The notes beneath the pieces are model-generated. The model was not told where the DNA came from. It was given only the letters and a program-made list of their open reading frames with translations, and made no database searches. Source: Propionivibrio sp. (GTDB taxonomy: Bacteria > Pseudomonadota > Gammaproteobacteria > Burkholderiales > Rhodocyclaceae). From it: a DNA stretch of 11,277 nt. Positions 1 through 6,467 of this stretch are shown here, piece by piece. A program made the position numbers and the translations under genes. Location of the stretch: assembly GCA_017990155.1 (NCBI GenBank), contig JAGNOM010000065.1, forward strand, positions 1 to 11,277. Direction: 5' to 3'. Position 1 is the stretch's first letter. Every line of letters starts with the position of its first letter.

Positions 1-1033
1 CGACAAGGTCGTGCTCGACAACCACGAATACAAGAAGCTGATGGGCGACCTGCGCATGGTCGAACCGTCGACATTAATTCTCGACACCGTGCGCGCCGAT
101 CTCGGCGATTTCCGGGCTTCCGCGCAGGATGGCCGCCACGCCTTCGGCGATCACGAAATTCGTATCGATTCGCCGGCCGGCACGCGCTGGTTCTCGTGTT
201 CCGGCATCTGGGTGCAACGCAAGGACAGCACCGCCGACGCCTTCTTCGCCCGTCGCAACGAACTGTTCCTGCTGCTGGTGGCCAAGGAGACGACACGCCA
301 GCGCGCCGAGCAGGAGAAGACCCGCATGGCGCTGCTGCAGGCGATGATGGCCGAGGAAAACCACATCGAAGACCTGCGCGAGACGCTGTCGGCCGCCGTC
401 TTCAAGATCGAAGGGCCGATCAACGTCATGGCGTCGGTGATGGCCACGCTCGAACGGCGCGGCAACGGTGCGGCCGGGTCGGTACTGATGGAAGCGCTCA
501 AGGCCGGCAAGGATGCCGTCGAAAGCCTGCGCAGCGCCATCCCGGAACACCGCTCGGAATCGCAGACGGCGGTCAATCTGAACGAGGCGATGCGCGACGT
601 GCTCGACCTCACCACCACGCGCATGCTCGCCGCCGGCGTCTGCGTGCGTTGGCAACCGCAGGCGGTGATGCCGTCGGTCAACGCCTATCCAAACCGTGTG
701 CGCTCGATGTTCAAGGCGATCATCGACAACGCCATCGACGCCATGAACACTAAGGGCTGGCGCGAACGCGAGCTGCATGTGACGACGCGCGCGGGCGGCG
801 ACAGTGTCGAGGTCATCATCGAAGATTCCGGCCCTGGCATCCCCCCGGAGCTGCGGCTCAAGGTGTTCGAACCGTTCTACTCGACGCGCAAGGCCGGCGG
901 GCGCCATCTCGGCACCGGGCTTTCCTCGGCGCAGCAGGTGGCCGCTGACCATGATGGCGTGATCGAAATCGACGCGGCGGAAGCGGGCGGCTGCCGCGTG
1001 CGCGTCGTCCTTCCTGCCTTGCGCAAGGGCTGA
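1..1033 (+). CDS. nifL: NifL, nitrogen fixation regulatory (anti-activator) protein, 5'-truncated by window edge
   Basis: NifL is a cytoplasmic flavoprotein that binds NifA and blocks it when oxygen or fixed nitrogen is present. The reading frame is open from base 2, so only the C-terminal 343 residues are seen; the N-terminal PAS domains lie outside. The visible part has a dimerisation helix region (AAVFKIEGPINV, 399-434) and a GHKL ATPase-like domain with an N-box (IIDNAIDAM, about 719-745) and a G1 box (EDSGPGIPPE, about 823-852), followed by FEPFYST and GTGLSSAQQVA. These read like Azotobacter-type NifL. The usual H-box His is Phe here (401-403), consistent with NifL acting by protein contact rather than phosphotransfer. 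The second glycine-rich box is also loose (GTGLSS instead of GTGLGL). nifA starts one base after the stop, which implies co-translation and matched stoichiometry. Recognition is strong because both the family pattern and the partner gene agree. Confidence 0.93.
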   Translation, partial: DKVVLDNHEYKKLMGDLRMVEPSTLILDTVRADLGDFRASAQDGRHAFGDHEIRIDSPAGTRWFSCSGIWVQRKDSTADAFFARRNELFLLLVAKETTRQRAEQEKTRMALLQAMMAEENHIEDLRETLSAAVFKIEGPINVMASVMATLERRGNGAAGSVLMEALKAGKDAVESLRSAIPEHRSESQTAVNLNEAMRDVLDLTTTRMLAAGVCVRWQPQAVMPSVNAYPNRVRSMFKAIIDNAIDAMNTKGWRERELHVTTRAGGDSVEVIIEDSGPGIPPELRLKVFEPFYSTRKAGGRHLGTGLSSAQQVAADHDGVIEIDAAEAGGCRVRVVLPALRKG

Positions 1034-1034
1034 C

Positions 1035-2675
1035 ATGAACGCATTGAGTGGATTCGACACATTTGACGACGCGAGGCCGGCGGGCGAGGCCGGCGCGCCG
1101 GGTCTCGCCCGATTGCGCCGCATCGAACTGGAAGCGATCTACCACGTTGGCGAGATCCTCTCGCGCTCGCTCGACTTTCGCAGCACCTCGCGCGAAGTGC
1201 TGCGCGTGCTCGACGAACAGGCCGGCATGAGCCGCAGCATGGTGACCGTGCTCGACCCGGAAAGCGGCGACCTCGTCGTCAACGCCGTCAGCGTCGAGGA
1301 CGATTCAGCGCGCGATAGACCCAATGCGCACACATCGATTCGCTACCAGTCTGGTGAAGGCCTGCTCGGATTGATCCTCGAAGAAAAGCGCACCATCGCC
1401 TTGCCGCGAACCGGCGACGATCCGCGCTTCCTCGACCGGCTCGGCCTCTACGACCGGCGTTTGCCGTTCATCGCCGCGCCGATCAGCCTCGGCGGCAACC
1501 TGCGCGGCGTGCTCGCGGTGCAGCCGAACACGCCTGACGATGGCCTGCTCGAGGAACGTACGCGCTTCGTCGAGATGGTCGCCAACCTGATTGGCCAGAG
1601 CGTGCGCCTCTCGCTCGACATCGAAGCCGAGAAGAAAGACCTCGCCGAAGAGCGCGACAGCCTGCGCCGCACCGTGCGCCACCAGTACGGCTTCGACAAC
1701 ATCATCGGCCGATCCGCCGCGATGCGCCGCGTGTTCGACCAGGTACGCATGGTGTCGCGCTGGAACACGACGGTGCTGCTACGCGGCGAAACCGGCACCG
1801 GCAAGGAGTTGATCGCCAACGCCATCCACTACCATTCGCCGCGCTCGAGTGGCTCGTATGTACGCCTCAACTGCGCTTCGTTACCGGAAAACCTGCTCGA
1901 ATCCGAACTCTTCGGTCACGAGAAGGGCGCGTTTACCGGCGCCGTGGCGGCCCGGCGAGGGCGCTTCGAAACCGCCGACGGCGGCACGATCTTTCTCGAC
2001 GAAATCGGCGAAATCTCGTCCGCCTTCCAGGCCAAGCTCCTGCGCGTGTTGCAGGAGGGCGAACTGGAGCGCGTCGGCGGCAGCCGTACGCTCAAGGTCG
2101 ACGTGCGCGTGATCGCCGCGACACACCGCGATCTCGAAGCCGCCGTCGATTCGGGCGACTTCCGCGAGGATCTCTATTACCGCCTCAACGTCATGCCGAT
2201 CATGCTGCCGCCGCTGCGCGAACGGCCGGAGGATGTGCCGGAAATCGCCCACTTCCTGGTCAATCGCCTCGGCGAACTGCAAGGACGCCGGCTTTCGCTG
2301 ACCGAACCCGCGATTCGTCGGCTGACCCAGTACGGCTGGCCCGGCAATGTGCGCGAACTGGAAAACTGCCTGGAACGCGCGGCAGTCATGTCGGAATCCG
2401 GCAACATCGAGGCCGACCTGATTCATCTCGATCGGCAGCGCGAGTTAAGCACCGCAATCCCGGTATCACCGGCGTTGCCGGATTTCTCACCGGCCGATGC
2501 CGCTGATCACCATCACCATCACAATCCCACCGACCTCGACGAGCGCGCGCGCGTCATCGCCGCGCTCGAACACGCCGGTTGGGTCCAGGCTCGCGCCGCT
2601 CGTCTGCTCGGCATGACCCCGCGCCAGATTGCCTACCGCATCCTGACGCTCAACATCGAAGTCAAGAAGATCTAG
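1035..2675 (+). CDS. nifA: NifA, sigma-54-dependent nif-specific transcriptional activator
   Basis: NifA is an enhancer-binding protein that activates sigma-54 promoters of nitrogenase genes. The 546-residue product has an N-terminal GAF domain (about 33-185) and a central AAA+ domain with Walker A GETGTGKE (251-258), the sigma-54 contact loop GAFTGA (298-303) and Walker B FLDE (D322, E323). A Fis-type helix-turn-helix lies at the C-terminus (about 513-540; WVQARAARLLGMTPRQIAY). The linker between AAA+ and DNA-binding domains lacks the paired-cysteine motif of oxygen-sensitive NifAs, which fits control by the adjacent NifL. The linker instead carries five consecutive histidines (492-496). The ATG lies one base after the nifL TGA, with only a weak purine-rich site (AAGGG) upstream, so translational coupling is likely. 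Length is in the usual NifA range and all key motifs are intact. Confidence 0.97.
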   Translation: MNALSGFDTFDDARPAGEAGAPGLARLRRIELEAIYHVGEILSRSLDFRSTSREVLRVLDEQAGMSRSMVTVLDPESGDLVVNAVSVEDDSARDRPNAHTSIRYQSGEGLLGLILEEKRTIALPRTGDDPRFLDRLGLYDRRLPFIAAPISLGGNLRGVLAVQPNTPDDGLLEERTRFVEMVANLIGQSVRLSLDIEAEKKDLAEERDSLRRTVRHQYGFDNIIGRSAAMRRVFDQVRMVSRWNTTVLLRGETGTGKELIANAIHYHSPRSSGSYVRLNCASLPENLLESELFGHEKGAFTGAVAARRGRFETADGGTIFLDEIGEISSAFQAKLLRVLQEGELERVGGSRTLKVDVRVIAATHRDLEAAVDSGDFREDLYYRLNVMPIMLPPLRERPEDVPEIAHFLVNRLGELQGRRLSLTEPAIRRLTQYGWPGNVRELENCLERAAVMSESGNIEADLIHLDRQRELSTAIPVSPALPDFSPADAADHHHHHNPTDLDERARVIAALEHAGWVQARAARLLGMTPRQIAYRILTLNIEVKKI

Positions 2676-2684
2676 AGAACCTCC

Positions 2685-2870
2685 ATGAGCGAATCCGAAG
2701 CGCAGCCCCAGATCGTCTGTCTCAACTACTGCCGAACCGACCCCGAAAGCGGCTACTGCCTCACCTGCGGCCGCCCACCGGTCCCGGTCACGGGAATCAA
2801 TCTTGCGGCGCCTCTGTTCAGCGGGATGACGTTCTCGGGAAGTAAATGCGATACGGTGAATGAGACGTAG
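2685..2870 (+). CDS. small four-cysteine DUF1289-like protein, downstream of nifA
   Basis: This 61-codon gene begins 9 bases after the nifA stop, so it probably belongs to the nifLA operon. The product has a Cys-x3-Cys-x8-Cys-x2-Cys cluster in residues 12-28 (VCLNYCRTDPESGYCLTCGR). This is the spacing and DP-x-(T/S)-G context of DUF1289 proteins, which are small putative metal-binding proteins of unknown function. A fifth Cys is near the C-terminus. The tail after GRPP does not look like the usual Trp-containing DUF1289 tail, so it may be divergent. The ribosome site is weak (GAGA about 7 bases before the ATG). An overlapping frame at 2579-2845 has no recognisable content. Function is unknown; a [4Fe-4S] or zinc site is a structural guess from the cysteines. 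Confidence 0.68.
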   Translation: MSESEAQPQIVCLNYCRTDPESGYCLTCGRPPVPVTGINLAAPLFSGMTFSGSKCDTVNET

Positions 2871-3009
2871 CGCGTCACTGGCGCGTCCTGATACGCAATC
2901 AAGAACTGTCGGAATTTTTTCCACGAAGTCCCACAGCGTTGCCGGATGGGGGCGAGGTGCCATTGCTAACCTGATGATCGCTATATGTATTATCGTGGGC
3001 AGAAAAGAG

Positions 3010-3025
3010 TGGCATGATAATTGCA
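3010..3025 (+). promoter_or_regulatory. sigma-54 (RpoN) promoter, -24/-12 type
   Basis: TGGCATGATAATTGCA matches every defined position of the sigma-54 consensus TGGCAYRNNNNTTGCW, with the correct GG-to-GC spacing. Transcription should start about 12 bases beyond the GC, near 3036. It points toward the small exported protein and its PqqD/kinase/nucleotidyltransferase operon, whose first ATG is about 270 bases downstream. The activator is unknown: NifA is encoded just upstream, but no good TGT-N10-ACA site is visible. Confidence 0.75.
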
Positions 3026-3047
3026 TGAGCTGCGATTGAGGCGTTGC

Positions 3048-3098
3048 ATGAAGAACCCCCTGTGCCCGAGGGATTCTCTTTTTCTCGCGGTAACGTGA
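3048..3098 (+). CDS. possible 16-codon leader ORF after the sigma-54 promoter
   Basis: A short ORF (MKNPLCPRDSLFLAVT) starts 23 bases after the sigma-54 promoter and has a good ribosome site (GAGG at 3038-3041, spacing 6). Its codons run through the terminator-like hairpin at 3053-3076. It is too short to be recognised by sequence. Position alone suggests a possible leader peptide; chance occurrence is quite possible. Confidence 0.2.
   Translation: MKNPLCPRDSLFLAVT
3053..3086 (+). terminator. terminator-like hairpin in the leader of the modification operon
   Basis: An imperfect stem pairs GAA..CCCT (3053-3061) with AGGG.TTC (3069-3076) around a 7-base loop, followed by a T-rich run TCTTTTTCTC. 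It lies only about 20 bases after the predicted sigma-54 transcription start. It could attenuate the downstream operon or end a short RNA of about 50 bases. The stem is short and bulged, so the call is weak. Confidence 0.35.
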
Positions 3099-3307
3099 CT
3101 TAATCGACGTAATCCGTGCGTACAGAGCGGGATAATAAGGGCGGTTAGCTCAGAGTAGTTCTTGGTTTTTAGGCAAACGCGTGGTGATCATTGGTTTTGG
3201 GCGACGATGCCTGGAACGATAGCGAAGCGCTTGCGTCTGAAAGTGAAGCAAGATTGCGGAGTCCGAGACGCCGTACCGGATACGAGAAACCCTTGGGAGC
3301 TGCATCA

Positions 3308-3808
3308 ATGAAACCTGATCCATCACTTGACGTCACGAGAGAGCCCGTCGGTTTGTCGTCGGAGACCGAAGATGCAGTCATCGTCGGCGGCGTTCCGGCC
3401 CCGGAAAACAAGCGGCGGCGTCTGGTTCGCGGCGCGGTGGCTTTTGCGCCGTTGGTGTTGACCTTGCGCAGCGGAGCGTTGGCTGCAGCGTCTTGCACCG
3501 GCGTGAAAATTGCAACGGGTGCTTATACTAAAGATGGTGGGCTACGGGCGGGGAAGATTAAGAATGCCCCCGGGGTAGTTGAAGGTGATGTGTGCGTTGA
3601 GGCAGGAGCCTTGCAAGCATGCGGCACTGATCAAAGTCGAGTGGAGACGCTATCAAATCTAACGGTGAACAATACAGCACCAGTTACGACAAGGTATGAC
3701 GATCGCGGCAGCTGGTTGTCATGCGGTGAGCCCTCTCAATTTGTGGGGCAACCCATTGCAATCTTGAGTTCTCAGTCGGCGGCATCAATGGGTATTGCCC
3801 AGAGTTAA
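3308..3808 (+). CDS. small exported four-cysteine protein, candidate substrate of the downstream modification genes
   Basis: I do not recognise a named gene. The 166-residue product has a hydrophilic leader (1-34), then a Tat-like segment with an arginine cluster (KRRRLVRG, 35-42), a hydrophobic stretch (43-53) and a small-residue cleavage region (GALAAAS, 56-62). The mature part would be about 105 residues with four cysteines (63, 96, 105, 139), consistent with two disulfides outside the cytoplasm, and it ends in Ser (IAQS). The ATG at 3308 was chosen because GGGAG lies 8 bases upstream; the open frame extends back to 3191 without recognisable content. It is the first gene of a same-strand operon with a PqqD-like protein 30 bases on, then an HprK-like kinase and a nucleotidyltransferase. 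That position and the long N-terminal leader make it a plausible client of those enzymes. The mature region is visibly more A+T-rich than nifLA, suggesting separate origin. Confidence 0.72.
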   Translation: MKPDPSLDVTREPVGLSSETEDAVIVGGVPAPENKRRRLVRGAVAFAPLVLTLRSGALAAASCTGVKIATGAYTKDGGLRAGKIKNAPGVVEGDVCVEAGALQACGTDQSRVETLSNLTVNNTAPVTTRYDDRGSWLSCGEPSQFVGQPIAILSSQSAASMGIAQS

Positions 3809-3838
3809 AGCTGCTGAATCAGTGGCCAAGAGTGTGAT

Positions 3839-4171
3839 TTGAATCAACTTCCTACTGATGGTGTTCCAAAAGATAGCTTTTGGGTCTTAACTTCCGCGGG
3901 CCATGCGCTGCAAATCCAGAAATGGGATGGCCTCTACATCATTTTTCAGCGTTCTTCTGCTGAAACCCATGCTTTTAATGCGACCACCGTATTGATTCTG
4001 AAGTGTTTGGTACTCGGGCAGATGTCTATGGAGGCGCTCAGGTCCCAGACTGAATTTGCCTTGGGCGTCTGCCAAGGTGATTTGGCTGAAGAAGATTTCG
4101 CTTTTGCCACGATGAGGCTGGAAGAACTGGGTCTCATTGAGCGCCTGGACAGCGCCAGCGCCGTCCAATGA
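3839..4171 (+). CDS. PqqD-like peptide-binding protein of an HPr-rel-A type system
   Basis: PqqD-like domains bind the leader of a ribosomally made peptide and present it to modifying enzymes. The 110-residue product has the PqqD pattern: an N-terminal strand pair (LQIQKWDGLYIIFQ, about 24-37), then a helical part beginning FNATTVLILKCL, an E-D-x-x-x-x motif region (EEDFAFATMRLEELGLIERL, about 83-102) and a short tail. The start is TTG at 3839 with AAGAG about 6 bases upstream; an in-frame stop sits at 3815-3817 and no ATG occurs near the start. Its stop overlaps the kinase start by 4 bases (ATGA), showing translational coupling. Family knowledge: NCBI models describe a PqqD family protein, an HprK-related kinase A and a nucleotidyltransferase that travel together as the HPr-rel-A system. 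The client is not established; the neighbouring exported protein is my candidate. Confidence 0.82.
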   Translation: MNQLPTDGVPKDSFWVLTSAGHALQIQKWDGLYIIFQRSSAETHAFNATTVLILKCLVLGQMSMEALRSQTEFALGVCQGDLAEEDFAFATMRLEELGLIERLDSASAVQ

Positions 4172-5085
4172 TTGTCGGTGACCTGAGTCGGCGCGAGTTC
4201 GGCAAACGCTTGGCTGGAGACGGCCTTCCACTCCAGTTCGGACCTTTCAACCTCAGGATTCGTTCCAACCTCGGTACCTTTGCATCGCTCGCTCATCAGC
4301 TCTACGCGCCGTATCTGCTGCACGACCCCGAAGCGATCAGCGACTTTCACGTCCAGATCAGTGCCCCGCGTGGGCTGCGCCGGTGGGTACGGCGTCAGGC
4401 GAATTTTGGCATCGATGGGCAGTTTCCCTTTGCGCCTTACACCGTCGACCATGCTTTTCCCGCGCTTGAGTGGGGGATCAACTGGTGCGTGGCGACGCGT
4501 GCGCATCATCTGCTGATGCTGCATTCGGCCGGAATCGAGCGCAACGGTCAGGCGATGCTTTTTCCCGCCTCGCCCGGTCATGGAAAATCGACGCTTTGCA
4601 CGGCGCTGATTCATTCCGGATGGCGCCTCATGTCCGATGAATTCGGTCTGGTACGGCCCGAGGATGGGCTGCTGCTCCCGCTGCCGCGTCTGATTCCGCT
4701 CAAGAACGAGTCGATCGAGGTGATCCGGAAGTTCCGGCCGCAAGCCGTCATCGGACCGTCCTTTCTGAACACACGCAAAGGTACGGTCGCGCACGTTCAG
4801 CCGCCGGCAGACAGCATCAAACGAGCGCAGGAACCGGCCCGGCCGCGCTGGTTCGTCTTTCCGCGCTGGGTCGCTGGCGCACCGCTCACGCTTGAGGCAA
4901 TGCCGAAGAGTCAGGCGTTCCTGATGGTCGCGACCAACGCTTTCAACTACGAGGTGCTCGATGAAACCGCCTTCCGCCTCGTTACCGAGATGGTCCGTTC
5001 CTGCGATTCCTATTCCCTGACTTATTCCGATCTCGACGAAGCCGTGAACGCGCTCGACGAGCTTTCCCGGAGCAGCGATGACTAA
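4168..5085 (+). CDS. HprK-related kinase A
   Basis: This protein is related to the C-terminal kinase domain of HPr kinase/phosphorylase, here probably phosphorylating a peptide rather than HPr. The 305-residue product has a P-loop PASPGHGKST (about 132-142, Lys 140). About 16 residues later comes an HprK-like acidic motif (GWRLMSDEFGLV, Asp 157), where the catalytic acid would be. A His-Ser pair before the P-loop (LLMLHSAGIERNG) is also typical of the fold. There is no HPr gene nearby. The ATG overlaps the PqqD-like gene by 4 bases, and the nucleotidyltransferase start overlaps its own end by 8 bases, so the three enzymes are made together. Lasso-peptide clusters use related kinases to phosphorylate a C-terminal Ser of a precursor. 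By analogy the exported protein ending in Ser is a candidate target; this is inference. Confidence 0.88.
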   Translation: MIVGDLSRREFGKRLAGDGLPLQFGPFNLRIRSNLGTFASLAHQLYAPYLLHDPEAISDFHVQISAPRGLRRWVRRQANFGIDGQFPFAPYTVDHAFPALEWGINWCVATRAHHLLMLHSAGIERNGQAMLFPASPGHGKSTLCTALIHSGWRLMSDEFGLVRPEDGLLLPLPRLIPLKNESIEVIRKFRPQAVIGPSFLNTRKGTVAHVQPPADSIKRAQEPARPRWFVFPRWVAGAPLTLEAMPKSQAFLMVATNAFNYEVLDETAFRLVTEMVRSCDSYSLTYSDLDEAVNALDELSRSSDD

Positions 5086-6223
5086 GGCGGCCAGCGAGAC
5101 CCGGCGGGCGCAGCGGCTCCTGATCGAGGCACTGCGAGCGCCCGAGCTATTGTCGGCGCTGCCGCCTGCCGACTGGGAGCTGCTCCTGCGCGTGGCGCGG
5201 CGTGCCCGAGTGCTCGGACGACTGGAATCCGGTCTCGCCCGAGCCGGTCTGCTTGGCGCTATTCCTCCGCGTGCGGCGAATCATCTGCGGGCGGCGCGCA
5301 ACGTCATCGCGCATCGGAATACGCTGATCTCGTGGGAGGTCAACCGCCTGCTTTGGGCGCTCAAGGGCATCGATGTGCCGCTGATCCTGCTCAAGGGTAG
5401 CGCGTACCTCCTCGCAGAACTTCCGCCAGCGCGCGGCCGAATCTTCGCCGACGTCGATCTGCTGGTGCCGGAGGACCGAATTGCGGAGATCGAGGACAGA
5501 CTCGTCGATCGCGGCTGGTTCAAGACGCAGATCGATCCTTACGACGACCGCTACTACCGTGTCTGGATGCACGAAATCCCTCCACTCCGTCACCGCGAGC
5601 GAGGCACTGAAATCGACATCCACCATCGCTTGCTGCCGAAGACCAGCCGTCTGAAGTCGGACCCCGCATCCCTGTTTGCCGCAGCCCGACCGCTCGCCGA
5701 CCCACGACTACGCGTCCTGGCACCCGTCGACATGGTGTTGCACGCCCTGGTGCACCTATTTCTTGAGGGCGACCCTGAAGAGGGTCTGCGCTTGCGGGAT
5801 CTGGTCGACGTACACGATCTGCTTTGCCATCACGGCCAGGAGCCTGGTTTCTGGGCAGGTCTGGGGCCACGGGCACGCGAACTGGGGTTCGAGCGTCCGC
5901 TGTTCTACGGCTTGCATCACGCACAACGGCTTTTTGGAACGCCGATTCCACGGGACGTTCTGCAGGAGTTGGAAGGCGCCGCACCTGTCTGGCCGATCCG
6001 TGTGCTCATGGATTTCCTGATCCCGCTCGCGCTCCTGCCCGGGCACCCGGATCATCCCACTCGGTGGGCGGCGGCCGCCCGTTGGCTGATCTACGTCCGT
6101 GCACACTGGTTGCGAATGCCGCCGGGTCTGTTGACGAAGCACCTGTCACACAAGGCGTGGCTGCGGTTTCGCGGATTCCGCAAACGGGTCGACCTGGCCC
6201 AACTCGATCTCAAACAACAGTAG
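5078..6223 (+). CDS. nucleotidyltransferase family protein (NTP_transf_5-like) of the HPr-rel-A type system
   Basis: The 381-residue product matches the PF14907-type nucleotidyltransferase pattern. It has a helical N-terminus, then LLKGSAYLLAELPPA (Lys 106, Gly 107), then the metal-binding DVD (Asp 125, Asp 127) followed by LLVPEDRI, and a later acidic strand TEIDIHHRLLP. The C-terminal half is helical, with HALVHLFLEGD and LRDLVDVHDLL blocks common in this family. Related enzymes occur in lasso-peptide clusters, where they add a further group to a phosphorylated Ser. The start overlaps the kinase gene by 8 bases, and it is the last gene of the operon. A weak bulged hairpin follows the stop (6224-6251, CTTC.TGC / GCA.GGAAG) and then TTTT, so termination may occur there. 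The exact reaction and donor are unknown. Confidence 0.85.
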   Translation: MTKAASETRRAQRLLIEALRAPELLSALPPADWELLLRVARRARVLGRLESGLARAGLLGAIPPRAANHLRAARNVIAHRNTLISWEVNRLLWALKGIDVPLILLKGSAYLLAELPPARGRIFADVDLLVPEDRIAEIEDRLVDRGWFKTQIDPYDDRYYRVWMHEIPPLRHRERGTEIDIHHRLLPKTSRLKSDPASLFAAARPLADPRLRVLAPVDMVLHALVHLFLEGDPEEGLRLRDLVDVHDLLCHHGQEPGFWAGLGPRARELGFERPLFYGLHHAQRLFGTPIPRDVLQELEGAAPVWPIRVLMDFLIPLALLPGHPDHPTRWAAAARWLIYVRAHWLRMPPGLLTKHLSHKAWLRFRGFRKRVDLAQLDLKQQ

Positions 6224-6467
6224 CTTCTGCAACAATTCAAGCAGGCGGAAGGCCACGTTTTCTCGACGAGGTCGCTGCAGTTTGGCGCCGGACTAGCCAT
6301 ATCGCGAGTTCAATCCATATGAACCTAGACGAAAGCGCGGCCGCTCCTTAAAATCGTCGGAAGGCTGATAACCAACAAACGCTGATTGTGTCCTGCCATC
6401 GCGATGCTGCGTGGCATCGACCGTCGGCTCGATTAGCCTCAACAAGACTTTTCGGGAGAGAGTCATC

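Larger units (their letters stand above)
2871..3307. other. 437-bp intergenic region between the nifLA operon and the modification operon
   Basis: No convincing protein gene of normal size is seen here. The region is richer in A+T than nifLA. It contains a sigma-54 promoter, a possible short leader ORF, a terminator-like hairpin (each listed separately), and an imperfect dyad around 2907-2924 (GGAA-TTTT-TTCC). No canonical NifA upstream activator sequence (TGT-N10-ACA) was found in the 200 bases before the promoter. The 5' extension of the downstream frame to 3191 has no recognisable protein content, so it is treated as leader RNA. Confidence 0.6.

Noticed and set aside
74..1123. 349-codon open frame antisense to nifL
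   Set aside because: It is a mirror of high third-base G+C in nifL: composition is Arg/Ala/His-rich, no motif is visible, and the nifL reading is unmistakable.
3139..3165. GGGCGGTTAGCTCAG looks like the 5' end of a tRNA with D-arm
   Set aside because: Similarity ends after the D-loop; no anticodon arm, T-arm (TTCRANNC) or matching 3' acceptor strand follows, so it is not a tRNA gene. As a 5' fragment it is also not a typical integration site.
3946..4794. 282-codon antisense frame across the PqqD-like and kinase genes
   Set aside because: It overlaps two well-supported genes with strong motifs and has no recognisable content.
6411..6467. Upstream ATG that would extend GlgC by 19 residues
   Set aside because: No ribosome site before it, whereas the ATG at 6468 has GGGAGAG at proper spacing and gives a normal GlgC N-terminus.
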